Part shown: positions 48,025-57,408 of the stretch, piece after piece | How positions within the stretch are numbered: the stretch's first letter is position 1 | Layout: each line of letters starts with the position of its first letter | Assembly: GCF_014642675.1 (NCBI RefSeq) | Contig: NZ_BMIS01000002.1 | Span: 367,075 to 431,074 of the forward strand | Direction of reading: 5' to 3' | From: Nesterenkonia cremea | GTDB taxonomy: Bacteria > Actinomycetota > Actinomycetes > Actinomycetales > Micrococcaceae | Length of the DNA stretch: 64,000 nucleotides | Position numbers and translations under genes: made by a program | Notes under the pieces: generated by a model | The model's input: the letters and a program-made list of their open reading frames with translations, nothing else | Told to the model about the DNA's origin: nothing | Database searches by the model: none

Positions 48025-48520
48025 AATCAGACAGTTGTATCGAAGCCCCCGCCACTCAGACCTTCCCAGGTCTTCCTCGTGTCACCGTCCTGCTTCACCT
48101 CACGTTTCCTACGGTCTGTCCGCCGAAGCCGGCCTTATGGACGGTGATGGGGAGCGGCCGGCTCCTGCAGCTTCTGCGACGGGATCTGATTCGGAGCGAA
48201 TCCGACTCAGAGGCGGAACTCGAAAGTTACGCCAACATCACAGAAGATGTCCGCAATCCAGTAAAAGGTCTCGAAAAGGTTGCGTCAAACAGGTCAAGTA
48301 CCCCCGTGTCACCTCTGGAAGCCCGGAATCACAGGGATCTAGGGTCGTTATCGTCCCGTTATAGAGTTTCTGTGAGTTAGATGTGAGTCGACGTGATTCC
48401 TGTGCCCTGCCGTATGCGTCCACGTGTGAGTCGTCCAGGGGAGCAAGGCGTCATGCCTGGTCAGCGGCGCACAGCCCCATCGTCGCCCCGCAGCGGCCGC
48501 AGGGTGCCAGAATGGCACAT
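48025..48520. other. Long leader of the Rpf-type gene and upstream region of the EamA gene
   Basis: No protein gene seen. On the minus strand the leader from the promoter near 48288-48260 is about 230 nt and includes hairpins GATTCG-GAG-CGAATC (48188-48202) and AGACCT-TCCC-AGGTCT (48058-48073). Some actinobacterial rpf genes have a c-di-AMP (ydaO) riboswitch; I could not find its conserved core here, so the leader is only called structured. The remaining 230 bp up to 48520 precede the EamA gene. Confidence 0.45.
48260..48288 (-). promoter_or_regulatory. Candidate promoter of the Rpf-type gene
   Basis: Minus-strand TTGACG (48288-48283), 17 bp, TTTACT (48265-48260). Confidence 0.45.
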
Positions 48521-49466
48521 ATGACCAGCGGCACACCTGGAACACGCACCCTCCGGGGTTTTGCGGTGATCTCCACCAGTGCCCTGAGCACCCAGTCCGG
48601 AGCTGCGGTGGGCTCTCTGGCATTCAGCACGATGACCCCAGTCGGCGTCGTGGCTGTGCGTCAGCTGGTCGCCGCACTGGTGCTGCTGCCGATGACCCGA
48701 CCCCGAGTATGGCAGTTCACGCGATCCCAGTGGTGGCCCCTCGGTCTGCTGGCCTTCTTCTTCGCTGGGATGAACACTGCCCTCTATGCGGCCGTCGAGC
48801 GAGTGGGCCTGGGAATGGCCGTGACCATCGAATTCCTGGGGCCGCTTGCGGTGGCGCTGATCTCCGGCCGCCGTCCCAGAGACGCGGTCTGTGCGGCACT
48901 GGCGCTGAGCGGCGTCGTGCTGCTGACACGTCCCGGGCCCACTTCGGATCTGCTGGGACTGAGCTTCGCCGTGATCGCGGCTGTCTGTTGGGCCGGCTAT
49001 ATCGTGACCAATCGCGTGGTGGGCCAGAGGCCGCCGGGGGGTCCAGGGGACTGCGGTGGCCACCACCCTCTCCGCCTGCGTGACGGTTCCGATCGCTGCG
49101 CTGATCGTCTGGCAGGCTCAGCCTCCGGCTCAGGCGTTCCTCTTCGCCGCTGTGGCCGGGATTCTGGCGACGGCGGTGCCCTATTCTCTGGATCTGATCG
49201 TGCTGCGCAGGATCAGTCCTGTGGTCTTCGGGCTCGGGATGTCCATGCATCCCTTCTTCGCAGCGCTCATCGGCCTGGTGGCGCTCTCCGAGGACCTGCC
49301 GCTGATCGCGTGGGCGGGGATCGGATTAGTGATCCTCAGCAATGTTCTGACCATCATCAGCGATCAGCCGCACCGCACATATCGAAGACGAGGCCGCGAA
49401 GGAAGCTGCGACCGTCGGCCGGCGGGCCGAGGGCCCGGAGGTTCAGCAGAAGGGAAGAGACGATGA
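48521..49466 (+). pseudogene. EamA/RhtA-type exporter with frameshift
   Basis: An inner-membrane metabolite exporter of the DMT superfamily. The first frame encodes about 170 residues with five helices (FAVISTSALSTQSGAAVGSLAF, GMAVTIEFLGPLAVALISGRRP) up to NRVVGQRPPGG; the remaining five helices continue in another frame (TTLSACVTVPIAALIVW, VVFGLGMSMHPFFAALIGLVALSE). The break coincides with G6 at 49036-49041; one G fewer restores an uninterrupted protein of about 315 residues. It is either a real pseudogene, a slippage variant or a sequence error. The start at 48521 has CAGAAT 7 nt upstream (leaderless). Confidence 0.8.
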
Positions 49467-50482
49467 CCATGATGGAACAGCTGGGCATGCGGCTGCCGAT
49501 CGTCGCCGCGCCGATGGCTGGCGGTCCCAGCACGCCGGAGCTGGTGACAGCTGCTGCACGAGCCGGTGGGATCGGATTCCTCGCTGCCGGCTATAAGAGC
49601 CCTGAGCAGCTGGCCGAACAGATCGATCAGGTCTCGGCAGCGACGGATCGCTTCGGGGTGAACCTCTTCGCCCCCACGCCGGTGCGGATCGGTGCGGAGG
49701 CCTATGCCGACTACCGGCGGCGGCTCGAACCGTGGGCACTGCACTACGGAGTCAGCCTTCCGGAGAGCCCAGCGGAGGACGATGACCGGTGGGAAGAGAA
49801 GCTGGCCGTGCTCGAGGAGCATCCGGTGTCGGCGGTGAGCGTGACCTTCGGTCTGCCGAGCTCCACCGACATCCGGCGTCTGCAGCGCACCGGGGCTGCG
49901 GTCCTGCAGACGGTCACCACGGTCACAGAGGCTGAGCACGCAGACATCGCAGGCGCCGATGCGCTGATCATCCAGTCCCATGAGGCAGGTGGCCATTCGG
50001 GGACCTGGACTCCTGCGGCGCCGCCGGCCCCGGTCGAACTGGAGGAGATGCTGCTGCACATCCGGGCGGCCACTGATCTGCCGCTGTGGGCCGCCGGAGG
50101 AATCTCCACGCCTGATCGTGTGCGCGAAGTCCGAGCGGCCGGAGCCGAGGCGGCCGTCGTGGGCACGATTCTGCTGCGCACCGGGGAGAGCGGCGCGAAC
50201 CCGGTCCATCAGGAGGCTCTGGCGGCTGCGGACCGGGAGGCGACCATCATCACCAGCGCCTTCTCCGGCCGCCCCGCCCGTGCGCTGGAGAACGAGTTCG
50301 CCGCTGCGCTGACCGGAGTCGCGCCCTTGGGCTTCCCGGCGCTGCACCATCTGACGGCTCCGCTGCGCCGGGCCGCTGCGGCGGCAGGGGACCCTGAGGG
50401 GCTCAATCTGTGGGCGGGCACCGGATGGCGCGACGCCTCCCCAGGGCCCGCAGAGGAGCTGCTGCGCCGCCTGGGGTCATGA
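49463..50482 (+). CDS. Nitronate monooxygenase family flavoenzyme
   Basis: A 339-residue FMN-dependent TIM-barrel protein. Family signatures: IVAAPMAGGPSTPELVTAAARAGGIGF near the start, FGVNLFAP, the active-site His in QSHEAGGHSGT, and the phosphate-binding WAAGGISTPDRV and GTILLRT. It oxidises nitronates such as propionate-3-nitronate in known members. AAGGGAAGAG precedes the ATG at 49463, 4 bp inside the end of the EamA frame. Because of the EamA frameshift, one continuous frame runs from EamA into this gene; I regard that as accidental. Confidence 0.88.
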   Translation: MTMMEQLGMRLPIVAAPMAGGPSTPELVTAAARAGGIGFLAAGYKSPEQLAEQIDQVSAATDRFGVNLFAPTPVRIGAEAYADYRRRLEPWALHYGVSLPESPAEDDDRWEEKLAVLEEHPVSAVSVTFGLPSSTDIRRLQRTGAAVLQTVTTVTEAEHADIAGADALIIQSHEAGGHSGTWTPAAPPAPVELEEMLLHIRAATDLPLWAAGGISTPDRVREVRAAGAEAAVVGTILLRTGESGANPVHQEALAAADREATIITSAFSGRPARALENEFAAALTGVAPLGFPALHHLTAPLRRAAAAAGDPEGLNLWAGTGWRDASPGPAEELLRRLGS

Positions 50483-50493
50483 ACCCGCTATAT

Positions 50494-51204
50494 CTATGAA
50501 CCGGGCAGCTTCCGTGAGGAGGTTCCCTTCCATGCACGGTAGGCCCAGGCCGTCATGATCAGCACCACAGCCCAGGCGCAGGCCACGATGATGCCTGAGA
50601 GGACCCCTGGGTGGGCGATGAAAGCCCCGACGGCGACCAGAGAGACCTGGCCCGGGACGGTGGAGACCAGGCTGGCTGTGAGGAAGGTCCGTTGCCCGAT
50701 CCCGAAGGCTCCGCTGCCATAGTTCACCGGCCAGTAGGGGAAGCCTGGCATCAGCCGCAGCGTGCAGACCGCTTGGAAGCCTGCGCCCTGCAGATTGGTC
50801 TCGACCTTGCGTGCGTGCTCGCCCAGCAGCTTCAACACCGTTCTGCGCCCCAATCCTCGGGCCAGCCAGTAGGCGCCCCAGCAGCCCACCAGCACTCCGG
50901 CCACAGAGAGCACGCTGCCGATGATCACGCCGAAGAGCAGGCCCCCGGTCACGGCCATGATGGTCACCGGGATCGGAGTCATAGCGACAGCGGCGTAGAG
51001 AGCGAGGAAAGCGACGACGCCGACCCACCCCAGCTCTTCGATCTCAGCCTGGAGCTCGCCGACGGAGGGCAGGCGCACGTTGAAGCCCAGCCACAGCATG
51101 ATCAGCAGGACGACGACGAGCAGGCCGTTGCGCAGGAGGCTGCCCCACGGCAGACTGCCGCGCCGGTGCTCCTCGTGGTGGGTGGGCTGGGGCTCATCGC
51201 TCAT
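50494..51204 (-). CDS. VTT/TVP38-type membrane protein
   Basis: A 236-residue integral membrane protein with five or six helices and the VTT (DedA-like, SNARE-associated) core: AVAMTPIPVTIMAVTGGLLFG and GCWGAYWLARGLGRRTV. Family members affect membrane homeostasis or phospholipid scrambling. The start is the ATG at 51204 with TACAGT 7 nt upstream (leaderless); GTG at 51213 overlaps the -10 and is unlikely. It is convergent with the nitronate monooxygenase gene. Confidence 0.87.
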   Translation of the reverse strand: MSDEPQPTHHEEHRRGSLPWGSLLRNGLLVVVLLIMLWLGFNVRLPSVGELQAEIEELGWVGVVAFLALYAAVAMTPIPVTIMAVTGGLLFGVIIGSVLSVAGVLVGCWGAYWLARGLGRRTVLKLLGEHARKVETNLQGAGFQAVCTLRLMPGFPYWPVNYGSGAFGIGQRTFLTASLVSTVPGQVSLVAVGAFIAHPGVLSGIIVACAWAVVLIMTAWAYRAWKGTSSRKLPGS

Positions 51205-51211
51205 CTGCCCC

Positions 51212-51217
51212 ACTGTA
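51212..51217 (-). promoter_or_regulatory. -10 element for leaderless VTT gene
   Basis: Minus-strand TACAGT, 7 nt before the ATG at 51204. Confidence 0.4.
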
Positions 51218-51256
51218 GAGGGTCGGAGGAGCGGCTCTCAGCCTGGGAGGCCACGG

Positions 51257-52171
51257 TCAGCCGTGCAGAGACTTCGCGATGGCTCCGGCCAAGGCGTCTG
51301 CGGCGTGCGGTGCTCTGTGCAGGTTCAGCGCCGGTTCGAAGAGCTCGGCCTCCAGAAGCACGGTGCCGTGCTCGGCGGAGGTGACGATGTCGATCCGCCC
51401 GTAGAGCGGGATCTCTGTTCCTGCAGCGGCCGCGCAGGCTCTGATCACGCGATCTCCGAAAGCGATCTCTTCGGCAGAGGCGCGCTGCACCTGTGGGTTC
51501 TCCTGATAGTGGCCGCCGAGGAAGCCGCCGCCGCGCTCCAGCAGCGCCCCTTTGGCGATGGTGTGAGTGTGCTCTCCACCGATGAAGTACAGCGCCTTCT
51601 CCCGTCCCTCAGAGAGCTCGGGGATCTCCGGCTGGACCATCACAGTGCGGCCCTCCTCCAGGATCTTGCGTCCCAGTGTCAGGGCGCGTTCGGAATCCGC
51701 TTGCAGCAGCTCGGTGTCCAGGGCACCGGCTGAGACGCTGGGTTTGATCACCACCCAGTCCCCACCGTGCGGAGCCAGGGCCTGAGTGAGCTCCTCCGAG
51801 GTGTGGACCCACTCAGTGGGTACCACGGCGACGCCGCGCTGCTGCAGCTGCTGCAGATAGACCTTGTCCAGATTCCACTCGACCAGCTCCGGAGCGTTCA
51901 GGACTTGGGTGCGGGACGCCGCGGCGTGCAGCCACGATCGGAACTCCTGCTCACGCTCGGCGTAGTCCCAGGGGCTGCGCAGCACCAGCAGATCGAACTG
52001 CCGGGAGTCATCCTCTGCGGGCCAGCGGTGCCAGACCACAGGTTCGGCGAGGATGTTCCGAGCCGAGAGAGCTTCGATCAGCGGTCCGGTGTCGTTGTCA
52101 TAGTCGCTGGGGCGGTAGGTGTCGGTGACGACGACGGCGACGCGAGGAGTGAGTTCTTCAGACATGCTCAC
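51257..52171 (-). CDS. ATP-grasp ligase-like protein
   Basis: A 304-residue ATP-grasp protein (RimK/glutathione synthetase-like). Visible parts are an N-terminal DTYRPSDYDNDTG-type region, the LLVLRSPWDYAER strand-loop, the ATP-binding Lys in WVVIKPSVSAGALDT, VMVQPEIPEL and the metal-binding RIDIV...EAELFEPAL. Substrate is unknown. The GTG start at 52171 overlaps the stop of the CoA-transferase gene (GTGA), so both are translated together. Proteins of this group often occur alone; coupling to a CoA-transferase is unusual in my memory. Confidence 0.8.
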   Translation of the reverse strand: MSMSEELTPRVAVVVTDTYRPSDYDNDTGPLIEALSARNILAEPVVWHRWPAEDDSRQFDLLVLRSPWDYAEREQEFRSWLHAAASRTQVLNAPELVEWNLDKVYLQQLQQRGVAVVPTEWVHTSEELTQALAPHGGDWVVIKPSVSAGALDTELLQADSERALTLGRKILEEGRTVMVQPEIPELSEGREKALYFIGGEHTHTIAKGALLERGGGFLGGHYQENPQVQRASAEEIAFGDRVIRACAAAAGTEIPLYGRIDIVTSAEHGTVLLEAELFEPALNLHRAPHAADALAGAIAKSLHG

Positions 52172-53673
52172 ATCTGCCCGTTGTCCTGGAAGCTCTCGTG
52201 CCAGGACAGAGCCTCGCGCAGCAGATGCGGGGTGTGCCGTCCGTTCGGGTTGGCCGCTGCGGCCCGATCGAAGTAGTCCTGCAGGCGGTCCCGGTAGTCG
52301 GGGTGGGCGCAGCTGTGGATGATCTTCCTCGCCCGAGCGGTGGGGGAGAGTCCGCGCAGGTCGGCCAGGCCCTGATCGGTGACCAGGATCTGGGTGTCGT
52401 GCTCGGTGTGGTCGATGTGGCTGGCGAAGGGCACGATGGACGAGATCGCGCCCTCCTTGGCTACTGAGGGGGAGACGAAGAAGTTCAGGTAGGCGTTGCG
52501 GGCAAAGTCGCCGGAGCCGCCGATGCCGTTGATGATCGAGCTGCCCATCACGTGGGTGGAGTTCACGTTGCCGTAGATATCAGCCTCCACCATGCCGTTG
52601 ATGGCGATCAGCCCCAGGCGGCGGATGGCCTCCGGGTGGTTCGAGATCTCCTGGGTGCGCAGCAGGATACGTCCCTTATAGCTTTCGATGTTCTCGTTGA
52701 AGTCGGCGGCCCGCTCGGCCGAGAGCGAGAAGCTGGTCGCGGAGACTGCGGTCAGCTTCCCGGTGTCGATCAGGTCCAGCATGCCGTCCTGGATGACCTC
52801 GGTGTAGGCGGTGAGGTTTTCGAACTCGCTGTGGGCCAGGTTCGACATCACGGCATTGGCCACGTTGCCCACGCCGGACTGCAGCGGCAGGAGGTTCTCC
52901 GGCAGGCGCTCCTGGTCGATCTCGTGGCGCAGGAAGTCCACCACGTGGTCAGCCATGGCCTTGGAGCTCTCATCAGCGTCCTTGAACGGCAGGTTGCGGT
53001 CGGGAGCCTCGGTCTCCACGATGGCCACGACCTTCTTCGGGTCCACCCGGAGGTAGGGGTCCCCGATGCGCTGCAGAGGGTCCAGCAGCTGCAGAGGGCG
53101 ACGCTCGGGAGGCAGGCGTGTGCCGTAGTAGACATCATGGAAACCCTCATAGGCGCGTGGGTGCCATTGGTTGACTTCGATGATGACCTTGTCGGCGATG
53201 TCCAGCCAGGTCTTGGAATTGCCCACGGAGCTGCCGGGGATCAGCAGTCCGTTGGGCAGCACGGCGGCCACTTCGACCACGGCCACATCGAGGTTGCCGT
53301 AGAAGCCGAACCAGGCCTGCTGGGCGGAGTGGCTCAGGTGGGTGTCGATGTATTCGGTGGAGCCGGAGTTGATCGACTTGCGCAGCGTCGGGTCCGACTG
53401 GAAGGGAAGACGCTTGCGCAGGGCGCCCGCCTCAGCGAGCACGCCGTCCAGCTCCGGCGCGGTGGAGGCGCCGGTCCAGAGCTCGACTCCGAACTCCTCG
53501 CCCCGCTGATGGGAGTCCTTCGCCCGTTCGGCAACGGCTCCGGGGACGGCCTTGGGGTAGCCGGCTCCGGTGAAGCCGCTCATGCCGACGCGGTCGCCGT
53601 CGTCGATATGGGAGGCAGCCTCCTCAGCCGAAGTGATCTTGCTGCTCAGTATGGGGCAGGTGATTCGAGACAT
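52168..53673 (-). CDS. Acetyl-CoA hydrolase / acetate CoA-transferase family
   Basis: A 501-residue class I CoA-transferase (Ach1/Cat1/SucCoA:acetate type). The N-terminal ITSAEEAASHIDDGDRVGMSGFTGAGYPKAVP and the C-terminal GIGGSGDFARNAYLNFFVSPS are characteristic; the catalytic Glu is in the TEVIQDG region. It swaps CoA between acetate and succinate or similar acids, or hydrolyses acetyl-CoA. I start at 53673 (MSRITCP) by family length; an ATG at 53700 is possible. It could process acetyl-CoA from aromatic side-chain cleavage, but that is only a possibility. Confidence 0.88.
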   Translation of the reverse strand: MSRITCPILSSKITSAEEAASHIDDGDRVGMSGFTGAGYPKAVPGAVAERAKDSHQRGEEFGVELWTGASTAPELDGVLAEAGALRKRLPFQSDPTLRKSINSGSTEYIDTHLSHSAQQAWFGFYGNLDVAVVEVAAVLPNGLLIPGSSVGNSKTWLDIADKVIIEVNQWHPRAYEGFHDVYYGTRLPPERRPLQLLDPLQRIGDPYLRVDPKKVVAIVETEAPDRNLPFKDADESSKAMADHVVDFLRHEIDQERLPENLLPLQSGVGNVANAVMSNLAHSEFENLTAYTEVIQDGMLDLIDTGKLTAVSATSFSLSAERAADFNENIESYKGRILLRTQEISNHPEAIRRLGLIAINGMVEADIYGNVNSTHVMGSSIINGIGGSGDFARNAYLNFFVSPSVAKEGAISSIVPFASHIDHTEHDTQILVTDQGLADLRGLSPTARARKIIHSCAHPDYRDRLQDYFDRAAAANPNGRHTPHLLREALSWHESFQDNGQM

Positions 53674-53732
53674 TGAGTGGGGTGACTCTTCCTTGGGCAT
53701 GTGATTCAGACTGCATATCAGCGTATGTGGTC

Positions 53733-56700
53733 TCAGCCTCGTTCCAGTGAAGATGAAGTCGAGTGTCTGGCCCTGCGCCATTCGTTCCACATCTGCCGGA
53801 GGTCCCATGCCTCATCGGCCTGGATGGTCATGCCACGTGCCCCGGTCCGGCGGGTGCGCCCGCGGATGATCATCAGCCGAGTGCCGAAGAGCAGCGGCCC
53901 GGCCTGCTGCTGGGCATCGTCGAAGAAGATGGTGTCCACACAGCCGGTGCCGTCGTCCAGGCTGATGAACACTGTGCGGTCCCCGGAGCGCATCGGCGGA
54001 GTCTGGGTGGCCACCCGGGCACCTGCCACCAGGACCTCCGAGCTGTTGCGCAGACTCAGAAGATCCTCGGCGGCGACGACGCCGAGCTCTTCGAGCATCG
54101 GACGATAGGGGTCGAGGATATGGCCGTCCACCTCGGAGGAGAGGACCTCCAGCTCCGCCTCGAGCTGCTCCTCAGGGGAGGGGTCCGGTGTTTGGGAGAT
54201 CAGCAGGTCTTCGCCGAAGAGGCTCTGCTGCTGATCATCCGTGGCCTGAGGCCGTCGCGGTCGGGCGGTCAGCTGACGGACATAGGCGATCAGCCCGCCG
54301 CGGCTGGCTCGCTGCTCCTGACCGGCGGCCAGAGAGTCCAGTGCACCGATGGAAGCCAGGCGCATCAGCAGCGGACGGGAGGGCTCTGCCCGGCGACGCA
54401 GCTCGGAGATGGAGGAGTAGGGCTGTCCGGCGACGATACGATCCAGCTCAGCCTCGGTGATGCCCCGAACATCGCGCAGCGCCAGGCGGATCCCCTTCTC
54501 CTCGGCGGAGACCCGTTCTACGCGGTACTCCCGGCCGGAGGCGTTGGCGTCCACCGGCAGCAGCGGGATGCCGATCCGCCGCGCCTCGGCCATCAGCAGT
54601 CGGCGCGGGTACATCCCCGGGTCATGTTCGAACAGGGCACAGAGGAACTCCACCGGGTAGTGTGTCTTCAGCCAGGCGCTCTGATAGGTGGGCAGGGCGA
54701 AGGCCGCGCCGTGGGCCTTGCAGAAGCCGAAGCTGCCGAACCCCTTCATAGCCTCCCAGATGGTCTCAGTCTCCTCGGCGGTGAAGCGCCCGGCCGCCGC
54801 GGTCCTGCGGCGGAACTCTGCCTCCACCTCCTCCGGGTCGCGCTGCAGCCGGCGTCGGAGCTCATCGGCATAGGCCAGGTCCACATCCATGCAGTCGGAG
54901 AGGATCCGCAGCACATGCTCGTGATAGACCACCACGCCGTAGGAGTCCTGGAGGAAGGGGGCGAAGCGCGGGTGCAGATAGTCCACCCGCTGGAAGCCGT
55001 GCTTGCGCTCGGTGAAGGGGCCCACCATATTCGCCTTCATCGGGCCGGGTCGGAAGAGGGAGATGTCAGCGATTAGGTCGCTGTACTCGGTGGGTTGGAG
55101 CTTGCCGATCAGCTCGCGCTGCCCGGGGGACTCGATCTGGAACATCCCCAATGTGTGCGTGGTGCGGATGGCCGCATAGGTGGCCTCGTCATCAGTGGGC
55201 ACCGCATCCAGGTCGATCCGACCCTCCGGGGAGACGTAGGGGGTGTCCTCGGGCAGGCCTCCCTCCTGAGCGGCGTGGGGCCCGTTGACCCGGGCGACCT
55301 CTCGGACCGCGTAGGCCAGGGCCGACTGCATGCGCACTCCGAGCACATCGAGCTTGAGCAGGCCGAGGTCGTCGATGTCGTCCTTGTCGAACTGGGACAT
55401 CGGCAGGCCCATCCCTGAGGGCTGGGTGGGGGTCAGCGAGAGCAGTTCGGAATCGCCCAGGATGACGCCGCAGGAGTGCATGGAGATATGGCGGGGGAGC
55501 CGGTCCAGACGCTCGGTGAGGTCCACCAGCAGGTCCACTTGGGGCTCGGTGTCCACCAGCTCCGCGACCTCCCGGAGCTCCGGCTTGGAATGCAGGACCT
55601 TCCGGAACTCGGCGGCGTCGAAGCGCCAGAGGCTCTCAGCGATCTGGTCGATGCGCTCCTCGCGCAGTCCCAGGGCCAGACCGGCGTCGCGGGCCGCTCC
55701 ACGGGCCCGGTAACGGTTCTGCATGGACAGCAGGGTCACTCGGTGGTGCCCATAGCGCTCGAAGATCGCCTGGTAGATCTCATGCCGACGGGCGGACTCG
55801 ATGTCCACATCGATGTCCGGCAGTGTGGTGCGCGCTCGTCCCAGGAACCGTTCGAAGAGCAGGTCGTGCTCCAGCGGGTCCACAGTCGAGATGCCCAGCA
55901 GGTGGTTGACCAGGCTGCCGGCGCCGGAGCCCCGGGCCTGGACCCGCACACCTGAGCTGCGGATCATCTCCACCACGTCGGCCACAGTGAGGAAATAGGT
56001 GTTGTAGCCGAAATGGTCGATGATCTGCAGCTCCTGCTGGAGGCGGTCCCAGATCTCGCTGAGCCGATCCCCGGAGGCCCCGGGATATCGCAGGGACAGG
56101 CCTGCCTGGCACTGCTCCCGCAGGGCTGCGGCCGGATCTCCGGTGATGCCCAGGACCTCCAGCTCCGGAACCTTGGGCCGGCGCCACTGCAGGTCGGCCT
56201 CCGGGTCCAGCTGGCAGCGCTCGGCCAGCTGCTCGGTGTGCTCCAGCATGGCTGCGGCGGAGGCTGCCGGGAGATCGGCCTGATCTGCCACACGGTAGGC
56301 GATCCGGTGCATCTCCTCGGCAGGCTTGAGCCAGGCCTGGGCATTGGGCTGGGCGGGGAAGCTGCCCAGCGGCAGCAGGTGGGCGGCGGAGTCGAGGACG
56401 TCGGCGGTGACGGCGTCGTCGGGCTCCAGATAGCGCACAGCATTGGTGAGCACCGCCGGAGTGCCGCTGTGCTCGGCCAGGGTGAGCATCGCCGCGGCAT
56501 GCTGCAGGCTGAACGGGCTGCCGGGACGGGTGTGGTGGACCACGAGCTCCAGTACGACGCCGCCGGGGAGTCTCTGCCTCCAGTCCTCCAGCAGGCCGAC
56601 GGCCCGGCCCGGATCCTCGGCCAGCACGGCCTGTCCGACGTCGGACTCCGGGCCGAGCATGACGGTGGCGGTGGGCCCCTGCTCATCCTGGAGGAAGACC

Positions 56701-57086
56701 GCCGGACGGCTCCGGCTGATCCAGGCAGGGCGATGCACGCTGCCGTGGGCCTTCCGGCGTGCGCCGCGCTTGGGCGCATGGGCCGAGGAGATCAGCCGGG
56801 TCAGCCCGGCCCAGCCGGCCCCGCCGGTGCTCCCATGGGCCAGCACGGTGATCTCGGACTGCTCGGAGCCCTCGCGGACCTGCAGGCCTGCGCCCACGAT
56901 GGGCTTCAGGCCGGCGGCCAGGCAGGCTCGGATATGGCGGACTGCCCCGTAGAGGCCGTCACGGTCGGTGATGGCCGCGCTGTGCTGGCCCGCCGCGTGG
57001 GCGGCGTCGACCAGGGCCTCCGGTCGGGTGGTGCCGTGGTGGGCGGAGAAGGCGCTGGTGACGTGGAGATGGGTGAAGCTGGCCAT
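53733..57086 (-). CDS. dnaE2: Error-prone DNA polymerase (DnaE2/ImuC)
   Basis: An 1117-residue C-family polymerase for damage-induced mutagenesis. The PHP domain at the N-terminus reads FTHLHVTSAFSAHHG; the usual second HxH histidine is replaced by Thr, a typical DnaE2 trait. The palm catalytic aspartates are in LPDIDVDIESARRHE, followed by the QARGSGAGSLVNH and KLDVLGVR motifs and a C-terminal OB domain. It is 6 bp downstream of the DUF6504-like gene and probably under the LexA box ahead of that gene. imuA and imuB are not adjacent. Confidence 0.94.
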   Translation of the reverse strand: MASFTHLHVTSAFSAHHGTTRPEALVDAAHAAGQHSAAITDRDGLYGAVRHIRACLAAGLKPIVGAGLQVREGSEQSEITVLAHGSTGGAGWAGLTRLISSAHAPKRGARRKAHGSVHRPAWISRSRPAVFLQDEQGPTATVMLGPESDVGQAVLAEDPGRAVGLLEDWRQRLPGGVVLELVVHHTRPGSPFSLQHAAAMLTLAEHSGTPAVLTNAVRYLEPDDAVTADVLDSAAHLLPLGSFPAQPNAQAWLKPAEEMHRIAYRVADQADLPAASAAAMLEHTEQLAERCQLDPEADLQWRRPKVPELEVLGITGDPAAALREQCQAGLSLRYPGASGDRLSEIWDRLQQELQIIDHFGYNTYFLTVADVVEMIRSSGVRVQARGSGAGSLVNHLLGISTVDPLEHDLLFERFLGRARTTLPDIDVDIESARRHEIYQAIFERYGHHRVTLLSMQNRYRARGAARDAGLALGLREERIDQIAESLWRFDAAEFRKVLHSKPELREVAELVDTEPQVDLLVDLTERLDRLPRHISMHSCGVILGDSELLSLTPTQPSGMGLPMSQFDKDDIDDLGLLKLDVLGVRMQSALAYAVREVARVNGPHAAQEGGLPEDTPYVSPEGRIDLDAVPTDDEATYAAIRTTHTLGMFQIESPGQRELIGKLQPTEYSDLIADISLFRPGPMKANMVGPFTERKHGFQRVDYLHPRFAPFLQDSYGVVVYHEHVLRILSDCMDVDLAYADELRRRLQRDPEEVEAEFRRRTAAAGRFTAEETETIWEAMKGFGSFGFCKAHGAAFALPTYQSAWLKTHYPVEFLCALFEHDPGMYPRRLLMAEARRIGIPLLPVDANASGREYRVERVSAEEKGIRLALRDVRGITEAELDRIVAGQPYSSISELRRRAEPSRPLLMRLASIGALDSLAAGQEQRASRGGLIAYVRQLTARPRRPQATDDQQQSLFGEDLLISQTPDPSPEEQLEAELEVLSSEVDGHILDPYRPMLEELGVVAAEDLLSLRNSSEVLVAGARVATQTPPMRSGDRTVFISLDDGTGCVDTIFFDDAQQQAGPLLFGTRLMIIRGRTRRTGARGMTIQADEAWDLRQMWNEWRRARHSTSSSLERG

Positions 57087-57092
57087 CGCGCC

Positions 57093-57392
57093 TCAGTCGT
57101 AGATTCCGGTGACCGGCCACTGCATGCCGGAGGAGGCGATCAGGTCGAAGATCAGGATCTGCCCGTCGGGGGCCTGGGCGCGCACCTGCCACATCGGCTG
57201 CTCCAGCACATCGGCGGACTGCCCGGCCGGTGCACGTCCGGTTGTGGTCCACCAGGGCCGGCGGTCGAACCACTGGATCGGCCGACCGGTGACGGTGAAA
57301 CGCCGTCCGGACCAGACCAGGCGCAGCGGTATGCCGGCCTCATCAGCCCAGACTGTGGCCATCTCCTCCTGGGCCGCTGGATCTGCACTCAT
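57093..57392 (-). CDS. DUF6504-like small protein of the mutasome operon
   Basis: A 99-residue protein with the pattern IPLRLVWSGRRFTVTGRPIQWFDRRPWW and a C-terminal IFDLIASSGMQWPVTGIYD. It resembles the small protein that lies between imuB and dnaE2 in actinobacteria (DUF6504 in my memory). GGAGGG precedes the ATG, and a LexA box lies 17-36 bp upstream of the start. Function is unknown, but the SOS box and dnaE2 link tie it to translesion synthesis. Confidence 0.8.
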   Translation of the reverse strand: MSADPAAQEEMATVWADEAGIPLRLVWSGRRFTVTGRPIQWFDRRPWWTTTGRAPAGQSADVLEQPMWQVRAQAPDGQILIFDLIASSGMQWPVTGIYD

Positions 57393-57408
57393 CGGTCACC
57401 CTCCGTCT

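Noticed and set aside
48025..48260. ydaO (c-di-AMP) riboswitch upstream of the Rpf-type gene
   Set aside because: Expected from the family, but I could not find its conserved core sequences; kept only as a structured leader.
48383..50482. A 699-codon frame that looks like an EamA-monooxygenase fusion
   Set aside because: The middle part has no membrane or flavin-domain features, and the missing EamA half is present in another frame, so this is a frameshift artefact.
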